From Chitinibacter bivalviorum (GTDB lineage: Bacteria > Pseudomonadota > Gammaproteobacteria > Burkholderiales > Chitinibacteraceae): 64,000 nucleotides of DNA. The position numbers and the translations under genes are program-made. Of this stretch, positions 16,902-25,635 are shown in pieces; position 1 is the stretch's first letter, and each line of letters begins with the position of its first letter. The notes under the pieces are model-generated. The model ran no database searches. It saw only the letters and a list, made by a program, of their open reading frames with translations, and was not told where the DNA came from. The stretch lies in the NCBI RefSeq assembly GCF_013403565.1, contig NZ_CP058627.1:2790001-2854000 (forward strand), read 5' to 3'.

Positions 16902-17749
16902 CCGATAGATAAAATCTATAAAAATCAAAATCAAACGATCACATAGATATGCTAAGAGAATCTACTGTCCTAATATTGTATAGCCAAGATTTTTATTAAT
17001 TCATAATGCTTGAGCAAATTTATTTTTAGATAACCATATATTATGAATTCTCACCCGAGCCTAATCAATTCTATAGTATATTATACCCCCGCAGTGCTCA
17101 TGCCTAATGCCACCAACGTTGGCAACCTGTAAGTACAGTCTAAGTGTTTGAAGTGGCACACGGCAAACACGGGGTTTTACGAGAAAAAGTTTTCGAGTAA
17201 AACCAATACAAAACCGCATCCAAGAAAAAAATAAGGGGTGAGGTCTATTGAATTAAGGTGAGAAATAAATAAGGCTTTAACTTAATATATATTTTTTCTA
17301 TAAAAAAAGCCGTGTAATCAGTGTAAGTGATATTTAACGAGGGTTGCACCCGTGTAAGTGCTGTATCTAACAGTGTGAAAACTGTGTGATGGGCTGATAG
17401 CTTAAACAACCATCTCTTCATTAAAAAAGACATGCTTTCGTTGGTTAAATGCCCGTACATAAAATATCAGTTACATTATTAACCTTGGTTGCCAATCGCT
17501 AGTCAGTCCGTTGATTTGTAGAATAGTATATTACATCATGTTGCATGATTAAATACATTAAATGAAACCATTGAGAACATTAGATTTAATTTATGTGCCA
17601 ATAACTACGCCTGTTAGTGCTGCAAAAATTGGAATCCACCAGCGCCTATCGGCACGATGCGACATAGCTTGGGTTTACAACTTAATTGCAATTTCAATAA
17701 GTGCAGTTACTTGTTCAGATGCTCGGGGATAGATCTTACAACTTAGTTG
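16902..17749. other. AT-rich non-coding stretch of the integrative element
   Basis: About 850 bp without a convincing gene. It contains hairpins (GGTTTTAC...GTAAAACC at about 17173-17204; ATCATG-TTG-CATGAT at 17535-17549), several GTGTAA/GTGTGA words at 17310-17395 that could be iterons, and TTACAACTTAATTGC with a near repeat 64 bp on. A replication origin for the element's helicase is possible but unproven. The 71-residue minus frame at 17245-17460 lacks a ribosome-binding site. Confidence 0.4.
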
Positions 17750-18742
17750 CTATGAGCCGTTATCATCAATTGCATCTAAAATAACCTTAGCAATGCCGTT
17801 ATCCTTTATGGCATCTACATAATGTTTAACCTTTGCCATTTCAGCTGCATTAGTTATTTTTATACTTTCGTGTAATCCAAGTGATTGAATCCGATCGCTA
17901 GCCCGACCTTCACTTAATTTCATAAGTAGTGCACACAAAGCGTAAGATAGGTATATATTTTCTTTAAACCGCTCGTTTCCGACAGTAAATAGGAATGCAG
18001 CATGCTCAAATGCATCACAATTATCATGCTCCATTGCACGTATTAAATAGGTTATTGATTTTTCGGTATCCGCTTTATCTTTATATGCATTGTAATGAAT
18101 ATGTGAAATGTCATGCCCACAACCACAACCATATAATACACTTAAATAATATTCTGCTTCTCCATCTTGGGCTGATGTAGCTCGCAGTAACCACTCCTCT
18201 GCTAAATCAAAATCAATGCAGGAAAATATTTCAAGTAAAAATATTATACCGAGCGTAAGTTGGGCATGAGGATTGCCTTCTTTAGCAGAGTCTCCCACCC
18301 AATGAGCAAGAATATCATTAGCTGGCCTTTCGTTATAATATTTAGTAAAATGTTCACGGCTAATATCTAATTCCACAGCAGCTGGAATATGTCCCCATAA
18401 TGCGGCATTCAAAAAATACCTAGAAGCTAAACCACGATCATAATGTTCATATGCTTTGTTATTGAAAATTAGTCCCAAGTAGTGATTTGACAAACAAATT
18501 AAATTTGTATCATTGGACAACCTAGAGCGTTTGAAGTGATACACAGCGTCGTTTAGATAATTATCTATATAGTATACTTCGCCTAGGATCCCATCCGCTT
18601 TTAAATTTCCGCGAGTAGTCAGCTTGTTTAGTTTTTTAATTGCAGTTATTTTATCTCCATTTTCAAGAAGACAAATGCAATTCTCTATATCATCAGAGCT
18701 ATATCTACGACTAAAAAATTTTGAATAAATGTAACTCAACAT
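17750..18742 (-). CDS. Sel1/TPR-like repeat protein (element cargo)
   Basis: A 330-residue soluble protein built of helical pairs. Recognisable Sel1-like units occur at about residues 150-215 (NPHAQLTLGIIFL, DFDLAEEWLLRATSAQDGEAEYYLSVLYG) and again around 225-260. No signal peptide or membrane segment is seen. Sel1/TPR repeats act as protein-binding scaffolds; in mobile elements they are sometimes found in defence or stress proteins, but no enzymatic domain is present here. AT-rich codon use fits the rest of the element. The specific function is unknown. Confidence 0.7.
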   Translation of the reverse strand: MLSYIYSKFFSRRYSSDDIENCICLLENGDKITAIKKLNKLTTRGNLKADGILGEVYYIDNYLNDAVYHFKRSRLSNDTNLICLSNHYLGLIFNNKAYEHYDRGLASRYFLNAALWGHIPAAVELDISREHFTKYYNERPANDILAHWVGDSAKEGNPHAQLTLGIIFLLEIFSCIDFDLAEEWLLRATSAQDGEAEYYLSVLYGCGCGHDISHIHYNAYKDKADTEKSITYLIRAMEHDNCDAFEHAAFLFTVGNERFKENIYLSYALCALLMKLSEGRASDRIQSLGLHESIKITNAAEMAKVKHYVDAIKDNGIAKVILDAIDDNGS

Positions 18743-18953
18743 TTAAATCTAATCCAAGTAATTTATTTTCTTAAAAAATTTAAAATATAAAAATAATTAT
18801 TATTTCAGGTCGCCTCTTGACTTCTATTGTCTTAAAGTGGGCTAAATGGCGCTACTTTGAATAGTGCTAATTCTAATATATCTAATGCATGAGTGATAGG
18901 CTATAAGTTACAACTACAGCAGCACTATTCTGGCAATCGAGTAGTTTCAAGTC

Positions 18954-19388
18954 TTAGTTAAGTAATTCAATATTGGCAAGTTTGAAACCTCTAGGAGCTT
19001 TACCAGATATACGTTTTTGATAAGGAGATATAAAGAGTGTTGCCAATTTTTCACCGTTAGGGTGTGATATTTCATAAGCATCTACAGGATGGGGGGATGC
19101 ATCAGAGCCAAATGAACCAACGCGTTCATAAACAATCTTGGTTCCGTCAGGTGTACGAAGGCAACCTAGATATGCAGTACTACCAAAAATTGTCTTGCAA
19201 GGAATCGGATTAGAAGGTGTTACGCCAAATTCGCCTTGACCGTTTGGCAGCTCATCAGCATCAACCCCATCCTCGCACATAAGGCTCATTGCTTCGAATA
19301 GCTCTTTTTGCTGCTGAAATACGGGGTCTTCATTTAGTGCATCCCATGCTGTTTTTGGTTTCTTACGGAAGATATCGAACAAACCCAT
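18954..19388 (-). CDS. Hypothetical protein of the integrative element
   Basis: A 144-residue soluble protein that I do not recognise. It starts MGLFDIFRKKPKTAWDALN, a basic N-terminus seen in small proteins of plasmids and phages, and has a hydrophilic middle and a beta-rich C-terminal half (KIVYERVGSFG, GEKLATLFISPYQKR). AAGGAT before the start supports translation. It sits between the Sel1 gene and the helicase gene and reads in the same direction, but a 318-bp gap with two hairpins separates it from the helicase. Confidence 0.65.
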   Translation of the reverse strand: MGLFDIFRKKPKTAWDALNEDPVFQQQKELFEAMSLMCEDGVDADELPNGQGEFGVTPSNPIPCKTIFGSTAYLGCLRTPDGTKIVYERVGSFGSDASPHPVDAYEISHPNGEKLATLFISPYQKRISGKAPRGFKLANIELLN

Positions 19389-19544
19389 ACAACATCCTTT
19401 AGTCAGTTAATTTCAAATATACTTACACAGGTTTATCTTTTTATTTGTCATGCCTGACCTACTCTCTAGGGTCAAGCTAGATAAAAACAGCAAGCATGGA
19501 TGATTAGTTTACACCGATGTGTTAAATGCTAACACCAACCTTCG

Positions 19545-19598
19545 CTTACCAGTGGCGAAATTGGTAAGAGAGCTAAGTACATTTCATTTACTTAGCTC
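19545..19598. repeat. Two adjacent hairpins in the 19389-19706 gap
   Basis: CTTACCA/TGGTAAG (19545-19568) and the perfect 10-bp stem GAGCTAAGTA/TACTTAGCTC (19570-19598) lie side by side. They may end the helicase transcript on the minus strand or be operators. The rest of the 318-bp gap shows no gene. Confidence 0.45.
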
Positions 19599-19706
19599 AA
19601 ACTTGAACAAGAATTCAAAATAAGTTTCGCGATATCAAATCGCGTTGAGTCTGATCCAATAATTTTTGCTTAAAAATAGCTAGCATGGATGTGCGAATTT
19701 CTAGAA

Positions 19707-21116
19707 TTAAAATGGAATTGCGCATGGATCCAGCTGCATCAAATTGACACGCCTTCGCCTCCTGTCGCAATAATTACTTCCATTGCTCCATGCATCACCT
19801 TTGATGATTCGGTTGGTGCTTTCGGTAAATTCAGCGCCACTTTCTTTAAAATATGCCGCAATTCTTGACCAAAACTCTTTCTGCGAGACTGGGCTATTTC
19901 CGTTTGCTTTGCACCAACCGATGTAAGATCTATCAAATTTCTGATTAGCTTCATAGTGCCCTTCATCGTTCAAGAATTTTTCATCGCACTTGTAGAAGCC
20001 TTGCTTCCATTCATACCTCATAGGTGATCGCATACTAACAATTAACCCTGTGTCTTTAATCCATGATCTGACACTGTCTGTGCTAGTTTTTGCTTCCTCA
20101 ATAGCATCATGAACTGCTTTAGGTACGATGAATTGCCCTCTCTTGATTAACTGAATCAGGCCTTCAATTGCCCAATTCAATACTACATTCAGCTCGTTTG
20201 TAATAATATTTTTTGCTAACAATGGATCTGGTTTTTCAATTTTGGCATTGAAAGGGATGATCTGTTGCCTTCTCCAAAATCCATTCGACTGATCCTTCAC
20301 CTTTGGGAAATGGTTCGCGCAAACAATGAATTTTCGATGCGATGCATACGAAACTGGATCTTTATACAAAATCTTTACCTCTACAACACCACCTGATATG
20401 AGCATTTTCAATTTTTGTTCATTAATGCCACTTTTTGGAACTTCGTCCGAGAAGCACAAACTTGCACCGATGACATTTGGTAAATGCTGCGGATCCAATC
20501 TATCCAATTCGAGTGCACATGTTTTTTGGTGTAACTGGCAAACAATATCGAGTAGTGTTGACTTGCCATTTTTTCCTGATCCTAACCAAAGCTGCATAAC
20601 TTGATAATTGAGCTTGCTTTGTAAGGAATAGCCGATGTACTCCTGCACCAACTGCCTGATCTCAGTATCAGGTAAAATCTGCTCGATGAACTTCTGAAAT
20701 TTACTACCTTCAAAGTTACGCTTCTCATCGAAGTCGCAATTAATCGCATAAGTCATTGCACGGTTTTTGTCTGGTGGCATTAGGGATTTAACGCCCATTG
20801 CATCGCCTTCGCAGCCAACAGCAATATATTGAGTCTCAGTTGGGATGCATGCGTCCGTTATTTGAGATATCGGTAGCTTTGGTAGGAATGCCCTTAATAG
20901 GGCTGTACATGCTCGTGCTTTATTTGCCGTAGCTTTATCTCGAAAATTTTCAATTAAGAAGTTCAATGCTGCATTTTCAAGATTGAGTTGAGTTTGAGCC
21001 TGATAATGGCTTCCTGTCCATTTATATACGACTCCACCTGTAGTGTAATACTCGCTCTCCTTTAGCGTTTTAGCAAACTGCAAGTCAATTGATTCTCTGG
21101 TAACTTTATTTTTCAT
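19707..21116 (-). CDS. P4/D5-type replicative helicase, primase domain absent
   Basis: A 469-residue superfamily 3 helicase as found in phage P4 alpha protein and plasmid primase-helicases. The D5_N region (about 95-160) precedes the Walker A GSGKNGKST (about 179-187), Walker B-like ASLCFSDEVP, and the sensor region RKFIVCANHFPK, WRRQQIIPF. P4-type proteins usually carry an N-terminal primase and are much longer; here the protein starts just before the D5_N region, so primase activity must come from elsewhere, perhaps from the gene upstream. AAGGAG precedes ATG 21116. It would drive autonomous replication of the excised element. Confidence 0.85.
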   Translation of the reverse strand: MKNKVTRESIDLQFAKTLKESEYYTTGGVVYKWTGSHYQAQTQLNLENAALNFLIENFRDKATANKARACTALLRAFLPKLPISQITDACIPTETQYIAVGCEGDAMGVKSLMPPDKNRAMTYAINCDFDEKRNFEGSKFQKFIEQILPDTEIRQLVQEYIGYSLQSKLNYQVMQLWLGSGKNGKSTLLDIVCQLHQKTCALELDRLDPQHLPNVIGASLCFSDEVPKSGINEQKLKMLISGGVVEVKILYKDPVSYASHRKFIVCANHFPKVKDQSNGFWRRQQIIPFNAKIEKPDPLLAKNIITNELNVVLNWAIEGLIQLIKRGQFIVPKAVHDAIEEAKTSTDSVRSWIKDTGLIVSMRSPMRYEWKQGFYKCDEKFLNDEGHYEANQKFDRSYIGWCKANGNSPVSQKEFWSRIAAYFKESGAEFTESTNRIIKGDAWSNGSNYCDRRRRRVNLMQLDPCAIPF

Positions 21117-21207
21117 AATATATATCTCCTTGTGGTTTAATTATTGTTCGATATTCATTTAAATTCTTAATGGTTGCATCTTATCTAATTACTGCATCCA
21201 TTCTTAC

Positions 21208-21858
21208 TTATTGCTCGTGTTTCATAAATCTTGTAAAAAACAATTTTGGCGGCAAGATCAATTGCTCTCTAAACGATTTGTCCGCCGTTGCTGTGCGAGT
21301 TTTAACTAATTCGGATTTTTGTTCTTTGAGCAAATGGAAGCCGGGCAATTTACCGATTCTATCAAGTATGAATTGCATTTTGCTCTTGCTGTGCTGGTGA
21401 GACTTAATCGTATTGACTAATAGTCCATAGGTTTTTTCATTCAATTGCCAGCTATAGCTGTATTTATTATCAGATGACCTATAATATTTTCTAAGTTCAT
21501 ACCTGCCGAACGCATTTAGTCTTTTAATTGGATATAGAAACTCCTCCTTCCATATACCAATTTCTTTGTTGCCACCACTAACCAATATTATCCATTTTGC
21601 TTTTGGCATATTGGCGGTCTTAACGAATGCCAGCCATGTGCCAGCAATTCCTAATTTCTTATTTCTGCATTTTTGTACATGACTGGCACAGCAGCTAAAT
21701 TTTTCATGCATCTTGATCATGAACGCATTAATTTTTTCTTCGTCTATTTCGCCCTCTATAAAATGTGAATAACCTCTTGATGCCTGTAGTTGAATTGCTT
21801 GCAAGAATACGGCTACTGATCTGAATATTTTTGGCTGATATGTGGTTTTTTGCTCCAT
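21208..21858 (-). CDS. Unknown protein, possible replication partner of the helicase
   Basis: A 216-residue soluble, basic protein with a strong GGAGGAG before ATG 21858. The pattern RGYSHFIEGEIDEEKINAFMIK, then RKLGIAGTWLAFVK-type strands and WIILVSGG, recalls a family of uncharacterised proteins next to replication genes in genomic islands. The paired Cys (CCASHVQKC) could bind metal. It lies 91 bp upstream of the helicase in the same direction, so it is the first gene of a replication operon; a primase or initiator role is a guess. Confidence 0.6.
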   Translation of the reverse strand: MEQKTTYQPKIFRSVAVFLQAIQLQASRGYSHFIEGEIDEEKINAFMIKMHEKFSCCASHVQKCRNKKLGIAGTWLAFVKTANMPKAKWIILVSGGNKEIGIWKEEFLYPIKRLNAFGRYELRKYYRSSDNKYSYSWQLNEKTYGLLVNTIKSHQHSKSKMQFILDRIGKLPGFHLLKEQKSELVKTRTATADKSFREQLILPPKLFFTRFMKHEQ

Positions 21859-22039
21859 GTGACTCCTCCTTATTTGATGAAAATTAGTATATGTGTGATT
21901 TCACCAAATAATCGAACTCACGCATAAAAATAATGCGAAATTTCACAACTGATAAGAACACCATAATAATGTTACATAGAATCAGGAGATTGAATTTCAT
22001 TGTCTATACTATTTGCCACTAAATGAAAGCTAACATCGA

Positions 22040-22914
22040 AGTAAATCCTGATTTGCCAAATCGGGATTAAGTAATTGACTTAGCCAGTCAATGAAAATTC
22101 TCTTGCCGAAGCGTAGTGCATCTAATAGTGCTCGCTACGCTACGACCGGCGCTGGACGGCTGAAATGCTGTCTTTCGACCGAATACACATGAATGTTGGG
22201 CGACGAGGAAACGGCTGCTCTGGTGACAGATGCAGACCTGATAAGGTATGAAACTCCGTGAAGTCGGAGCTGTGGGGCCTTGGGAAACTGGGCAACGCAT
22301 GCGGCACGTGTGGGCTGATGAGCTGCGAGTAATCGTAGAGGGTTCGGAGGTGAAAACTGGAAGAATCGGCACTTCGAGAAATTGAAGGTCTCTGGATAGC
22401 TTAAGCATGAAGTTGCACCCTTCGAGGGTGCATTGCCGAGACTATGATTGCGTTTAAGGAAATGGTGTTGAAGTCAACAGATGAGTAAGGGAGCCGTTCG
22501 TAACATTGGGCCTCTGAAATACGCAGAGTGTGTGAGTCACACTAATTTGTTGATGGAGCCAGACGCTAAATAGTCGCATGTAGTCTTTATCTAACTCGGG
22601 AGCCTCCTAGCTTGCGCTGGACACTGGTTGGCACCAGTGAATGCAAGAAGGAGGGGGAGAATTTTTGAGTACCGTTCATTGTGATATGAATATTGTTTGT
22701 GCAACTTTCACAAGTGCAAACAAGATACCTGCGACGCAGGATTACAACTTGGCCGTTGTAGTGGGAAAGAAAATGGCAAGAGAGAATCGATGTTCTGTTG
22801 TACGGAAAAATTGCTTGGCGGTAGTTTTTCTTAATTTGATAGCGTGGTAGCTATCAAATAGTTTGCAAGTAATGGCATGGCAACTTTAAAGCCCGAGGAA
22901 TTCCTCGGGCTTTA
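22040..22914 (+). ncRNA. Large structured non-coding RNA of unknown family (candidate)
   Basis: About 870 nt with no convincing protein, more GC-rich than its surroundings and full of hairpins: AATCCTGATTT/AAATCGGGATT (22044-22068), CTCCG/CGGAG (22253-22268), TGCACCC/GGGTGCA (22413-22431), GTGTG/CACAC (about 22529-22543), a three-part nested stem CCTCCT-CTTGC-CACTGGT pairing with ACCAGTG-GCAAG-AGGAGG (22603-22654), ATTTGATAGC/GCTATCAAAT (22834-22859), and the closing palindrome at 22888-22913. Such a series strongly suggests a large ornate RNA on the plus strand. It is opposite in direction to the helicase operon. HEARO/omega-RNA, GOLLD, ROOL or a group II intron remnant are candidates; I cannot assign it. 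Confidence 0.6.
22888..22913 (+). terminator. Perfect 26-bp palindrome, probable terminator
   Basis: AAAGCCCGAGGAA is followed directly by its exact reverse complement, ending in TTTATT. It would close the RNA that begins near 22040. It also lies inside a 32-codon frame (22877-22975) that has no ribosome-binding site. Confidence 0.7.
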
Positions 22915-22956
22915 TTCAATTGTTGCGGAACATTTTGATGTACTTATTGACTCAAT

Positions 22957-22981
22957 GGAGAAGCAAGAGAAGTAAGTGCCG
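22957..22981. other. Candidate right attachment site (attR)
   Basis: GAGAAGCAAGAGAAGTAAGT continues into GCCGCAGCGCAC, the other half of the extragenic palindrome whose first half ends at about 15138. Joining the two halves restores ACTTCTCTTGGCGA...AAGCAAGAGAAGT. The shared bases at the crossover may be GAG. This is inference. Confidence 0.5.
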
Positions 22982-23269
22982 CAGCGCACAGCCGTCAATC
23001 CAGCTCAAACGCAAAACTACTGCACACCAGAACTAGACCCTCTAGATTAGCTTTTTATCAACAAAGCCAACAAAAACCATCCAAATAGCTGACGCTAAGT
23101 TTGCAAATGGTTATGATTCTGCAATCAGACAATCGGTAGCAGTATTCGACGCAAATCAGCCAAAAGACAACCCGCAAACTTAATAACTATCGTGCTATGT
23201 ATATAGGATAATACTACGGTATTACTTTCTACATCATGCAGCAACGTACTGCTAGGAGTAGCGTAAATC
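22982..23269. promoter_or_regulatory. Leader region of the dCTP deaminase gene
   Basis: About 290 bp without a gene. A GGATAATAC -10-like box lies at 23205-23213. In Vibrio AvcID systems an RNA antitoxin (AvcI) is encoded directly upstream of avcD; this stretch is where one would look for it, but I see no strong structure of its own here. Confidence 0.35.
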
Positions 23270-24979
23270 ATGGAGTTAGTAAAAGGAGTAATTGAGGAGG
23301 AGCAAATTAGAATGAAACTTAAAAAATTTAGCCCTCAAGGTCCAGATGACACCCTAACAGAAGAATTAGTAATCGCGTTATGTGCGCCCGTTGGATCACC
23401 ACTGGATAATGTCTCAGATACACTCAGCAAATTTTTAGCAGGCTATGGTTATCACAAACCAACTAAAATAAAAATTAGCGATTATATCAAGCAAGAATGC
23501 GGGATTGAAGTTAAAAACCCACCAACCATTGAATGCAAACTAAAATTAATTGAAGCAGGCAATAAATTAAGGCAGGAAAATGGACACGACTATCTGGCAA
23601 AGAAAGTTGTGTCACAAATATTACGAGAGCGATTAATTAACGCAAAGAAGAATCTAAGAAAAGAAAACCCTTCACTCACAGAAGAGTCCTTAGAAAACGC
23701 TGAAGACATTGAAATAAAAGACGCACTTCAAGCAGAAATAAATAGAAGCAGAAGACATTGCTACATCATTAACTCAATAAAAAATGAAGGTGAATTAAAG
23801 CTATTACGAAAGGTTTATGGTGATTCTTTTTTTCAGATTGGAATTGTCTGTCCAATAGAGCAAAGAAAGCTAACACTTACAAAAAACAAAGACGACAAAG
23901 ATTTAAATAAGATAATTGACATTGATTCAGGCGAAGAGATCAATAACGGCCAACAAATGCATAAGGTATTTCAAGCATCCGATTATTTCATTCGCATGGA
24001 AACCGAGGCAACACTTGATGCTAAAATCTCTAGATTTCTAACCTTATTATTCGAGGAGAGAATTAGCACTCCAACTGTTGCTGAAAATGCAATGTTTGCA
24101 GCTACATCAGCGGCTAAAAATTCTGCATGTATGTCACGTCAGGTTGGTGCAGCTATTGCTGATAAAAATGGTGAAATTATATCTACAGGCTGGAATGACG
24201 TACCAAGACGGACAAAATCTGCTGATATTCTAAACACATGGGACAATCGTTGCCACAGTCACCCTACTGGAGCAGGTTTTTGTAGAAATGATTTACACAA
24301 GAATATGCTGAAGGATGAAATTGAAAAATCAATTAAAGGTTGGTTGGTTAGCGCTGCTGCTTATATTGATGCACAAGATAATTCAGGGTCCGCATCTGTT
24401 GATTTGATTAACAAAATTCTTGCAAATAAAAGCATAACTTTAGATAAGATTCTATCAAAAACGAAGGTTAAAGATTTAATAGAGTTTTCACGTGCCGTTC
24501 ACGCAGAAATGCATGCGATCATCCGTGCATCTGGAACAGGTAGAGATCTACAAGATAGCGTGTTATACTGCACGACGTACCCTTGTCACAACTGTGCTAA
24601 ACACATAATTGCATCAGGGGTATCTGAAGTTTATTATATGGAACCATATAAAAAATCATTAGCTATTGACCTTCATGATGACTCCCTCGTAGAGAGCGCT
24701 ACAGAAGATCGTAAACTTGTGGCATTAATGCCATATGAAGGAGTTGCACCATCTAGGTTTTATTTCTTTTTTGGAATGAAAAGAAAAAGGAAAGATAGTG
24801 AAGGTAAATATCTAAAAATTGATGAAATCACTTCAGCAAAACCAAAGACAGAAACAAATATGGAATCGATACCTGCACTTGAAACAATAATTTTAAAATC
24901 AGAAAGCAGGCTAGATTTTGAAAAATCGAAAACTTGGAGTAACGATCATGGAAAAGGAGTATCAGCAGCTAATTCTTGA
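23270..24979 (+). CDS. Anti-phage dCTP deaminase (AvcD-like)
   Basis: A 569-residue protein of the anti-phage deoxycytidine-nucleotide deaminase family, which depletes dCTP/dCMP on infection and so starves phage replication. The C-terminal deaminase domain has zinc ligands H411 (HAE, with E413 as proton shuttle), C439 and C442 (PCHNC). An N-terminal region (about 25-210) has the EELVIALCAPVGSPL start of a degenerate P-loop kinase-like domain, as in AvcD. ATG 23312 is an alternative start and has the better ribosome-binding site (GGAGGAG); ATG 23270 has GGAG. The gene is AT-rich and lies just outside the recombinase element. Its last 32 bp overlap a small downstream gene. Confidence 0.88.
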   Translation: MELVKGVIEEEQIRMKLKKFSPQGPDDTLTEELVIALCAPVGSPLDNVSDTLSKFLAGYGYHKPTKIKISDYIKQECGIEVKNPPTIECKLKLIEAGNKLRQENGHDYLAKKVVSQILRERLINAKKNLRKENPSLTEESLENAEDIEIKDALQAEINRSRRHCYIINSIKNEGELKLLRKVYGDSFFQIGIVCPIEQRKLTLTKNKDDKDLNKIIDIDSGEEINNGQQMHKVFQASDYFIRMETEATLDAKISRFLTLLFEERISTPTVAENAMFAATSAAKNSACMSRQVGAAIADKNGEIISTGWNDVPRRTKSADILNTWDNRCHSHPTGAGFCRNDLHKNMLKDEIEKSIKGWLVSAAAYIDAQDNSGSASVDLINKILANKSITLDKILSKTKVKDLIEFSRAVHAEMHAIIRASGTGRDLQDSVLYCTTYPCHNCAKHIIASGVSEVYYMEPYKKSLAIDLHDDSLVESATEDRKLVALMPYEGVAPSRFYFFFGMKRKRKDSEGKYLKIDEITSAKPKTETNMESIPALETIILKSESRLDFEKSKTWSNDHGKGVSAANS

Positions 24980-25178
24980 TTTTGGCAAAGATTTCTCCGA
25001 AAACCAAGAGCAAGAATTAATCAAAAACTTTAAGACTGTAGACAAAAATGAATTAAAAAAACCAACAAATGTTATTTTTTTATTTGAAAAGATATCAGAG
25101 CAAAAAAGAATAAATAATCGTAAAGAGATTGAAGAAATCTCAAGATTAGCAATTGAAATTATTGATAAATATAATTAA
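24948..25178 (+). CDS. Small unknown protein overlapping the dCTP deaminase gene
   Basis: A 76-residue, highly charged and probably helical protein (MEKEYQQLILDFGKDFSENQ at the start, RKEIEEISRLAIEIIDKYN at the end) with no recognisable domain. TTGGAG lies 8 bases before ATG 24948, and the overlap of 32 bp in another frame with the deaminase gene shows translational coupling. The strong terminator at 25186 ends both. It may be an antitoxin-like or regulatory partner of the deaminase, which is inference from position only; AvcID systems described so far use an RNA, not a protein, for inhibition. Confidence 0.7.
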   Translation: MEKEYQQLILDFGKDFSENQEQELIKNFKTVDKNELKKPTNVIFLFEKISEQKRINNRKEIEEISRLAIEIIDKYN

Positions 25179-25185
25179 CACCCAA

Positions 25186-25214
25186 TAAGAAGCCCCGCTA
25201 TGCGGGGCTTCTTA
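25186..25214 (+). terminator. Strong terminator of the deaminase operon
   Basis: Perfect 13-bp stem TAAGAAGCCCCGC / GCGGGGCTTCTTA with loop TAT, 7 bp after the stop codon. Confidence 0.9.
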
Positions 25215-25635
25215 CATTAACGTATCGCCCGATAACCAACTCCCATCAACCACTCACGCCACATACCCCACACACCACACAATCCCACTCAGCCTAAGCC
25301 AGCAATACTCCACCCCATCGCAATTGAGCGTCGCGAACAACAATCAAGCAAAAAAACCATTCTGGGCATTATCAAACTCAATATAGGTACTGATACAGAT
25401 GCACTTGTTAGTAAAACTCAACAGCGGGCGGCAGCTCGGGCACCGCGCAGCACGTTAAGGCGTATTCAACGTAAAGCGGTGATTAGGCCTTACGCCGCAC
25501 TGAGGTGATTATTCTTAAGCCGGGTCAATCATTTCCCTTCAATAAAATCCGCATCAATTACTTAGCTTGGCGCAAAACACGCTCAACACCTGCGCACTAC
25601 AATCAATACATTCCATCCTGCTGGCGACGGCCACC
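25215..25635. other. Intergenic region between deaminase module and chromosome
   Basis: About 420 bp without a supported gene. The first half is rich in A and C; the second half returns to chromosomal composition. It may carry the right border of the deaminase island, but I found no direct repeat to prove it. Confidence 0.4.

Noticed and set aside
17310-17395. GTGTAA/GTGTGA words as iterons of an origin
   Set aside because: Spacing is irregular and the words are short; kept only as a remark in the non-coding stretch.
17245-17460. Minus-strand frame of 71 residues in the non-coding part of the element
   Set aside because: No ribosome-binding site, no domain, AT-rich sequence where such frames occur by chance.
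22088-22408. Minus-strand frame of 106 residues within the structured RNA
   Set aside because: Composition is unlike a protein (many Ser, Arg, Cys with no pattern) and the hairpins show that the plus strand is the functional RNA.
22641-22850. Plus-strand frame of 69 residues after a GGAGGGGG sequence
   Set aside because: The purine-rich stretch is part of the nested stem at 22603-22654, and the peptide has no recognisable features. A TTG start at about 22664 cannot be fully excluded.
22877-22975. 32-codon frame over the 26-bp palindrome near attR
   Set aside because: No ribosome-binding site; the palindrome is better read as a terminator. It would need peptide evidence.
24486-24501. TTTTCACGTGCCGTTC as a further parS site
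   Set aside because: Only the left half matches; it encodes part of the deaminase near the HAE motif.
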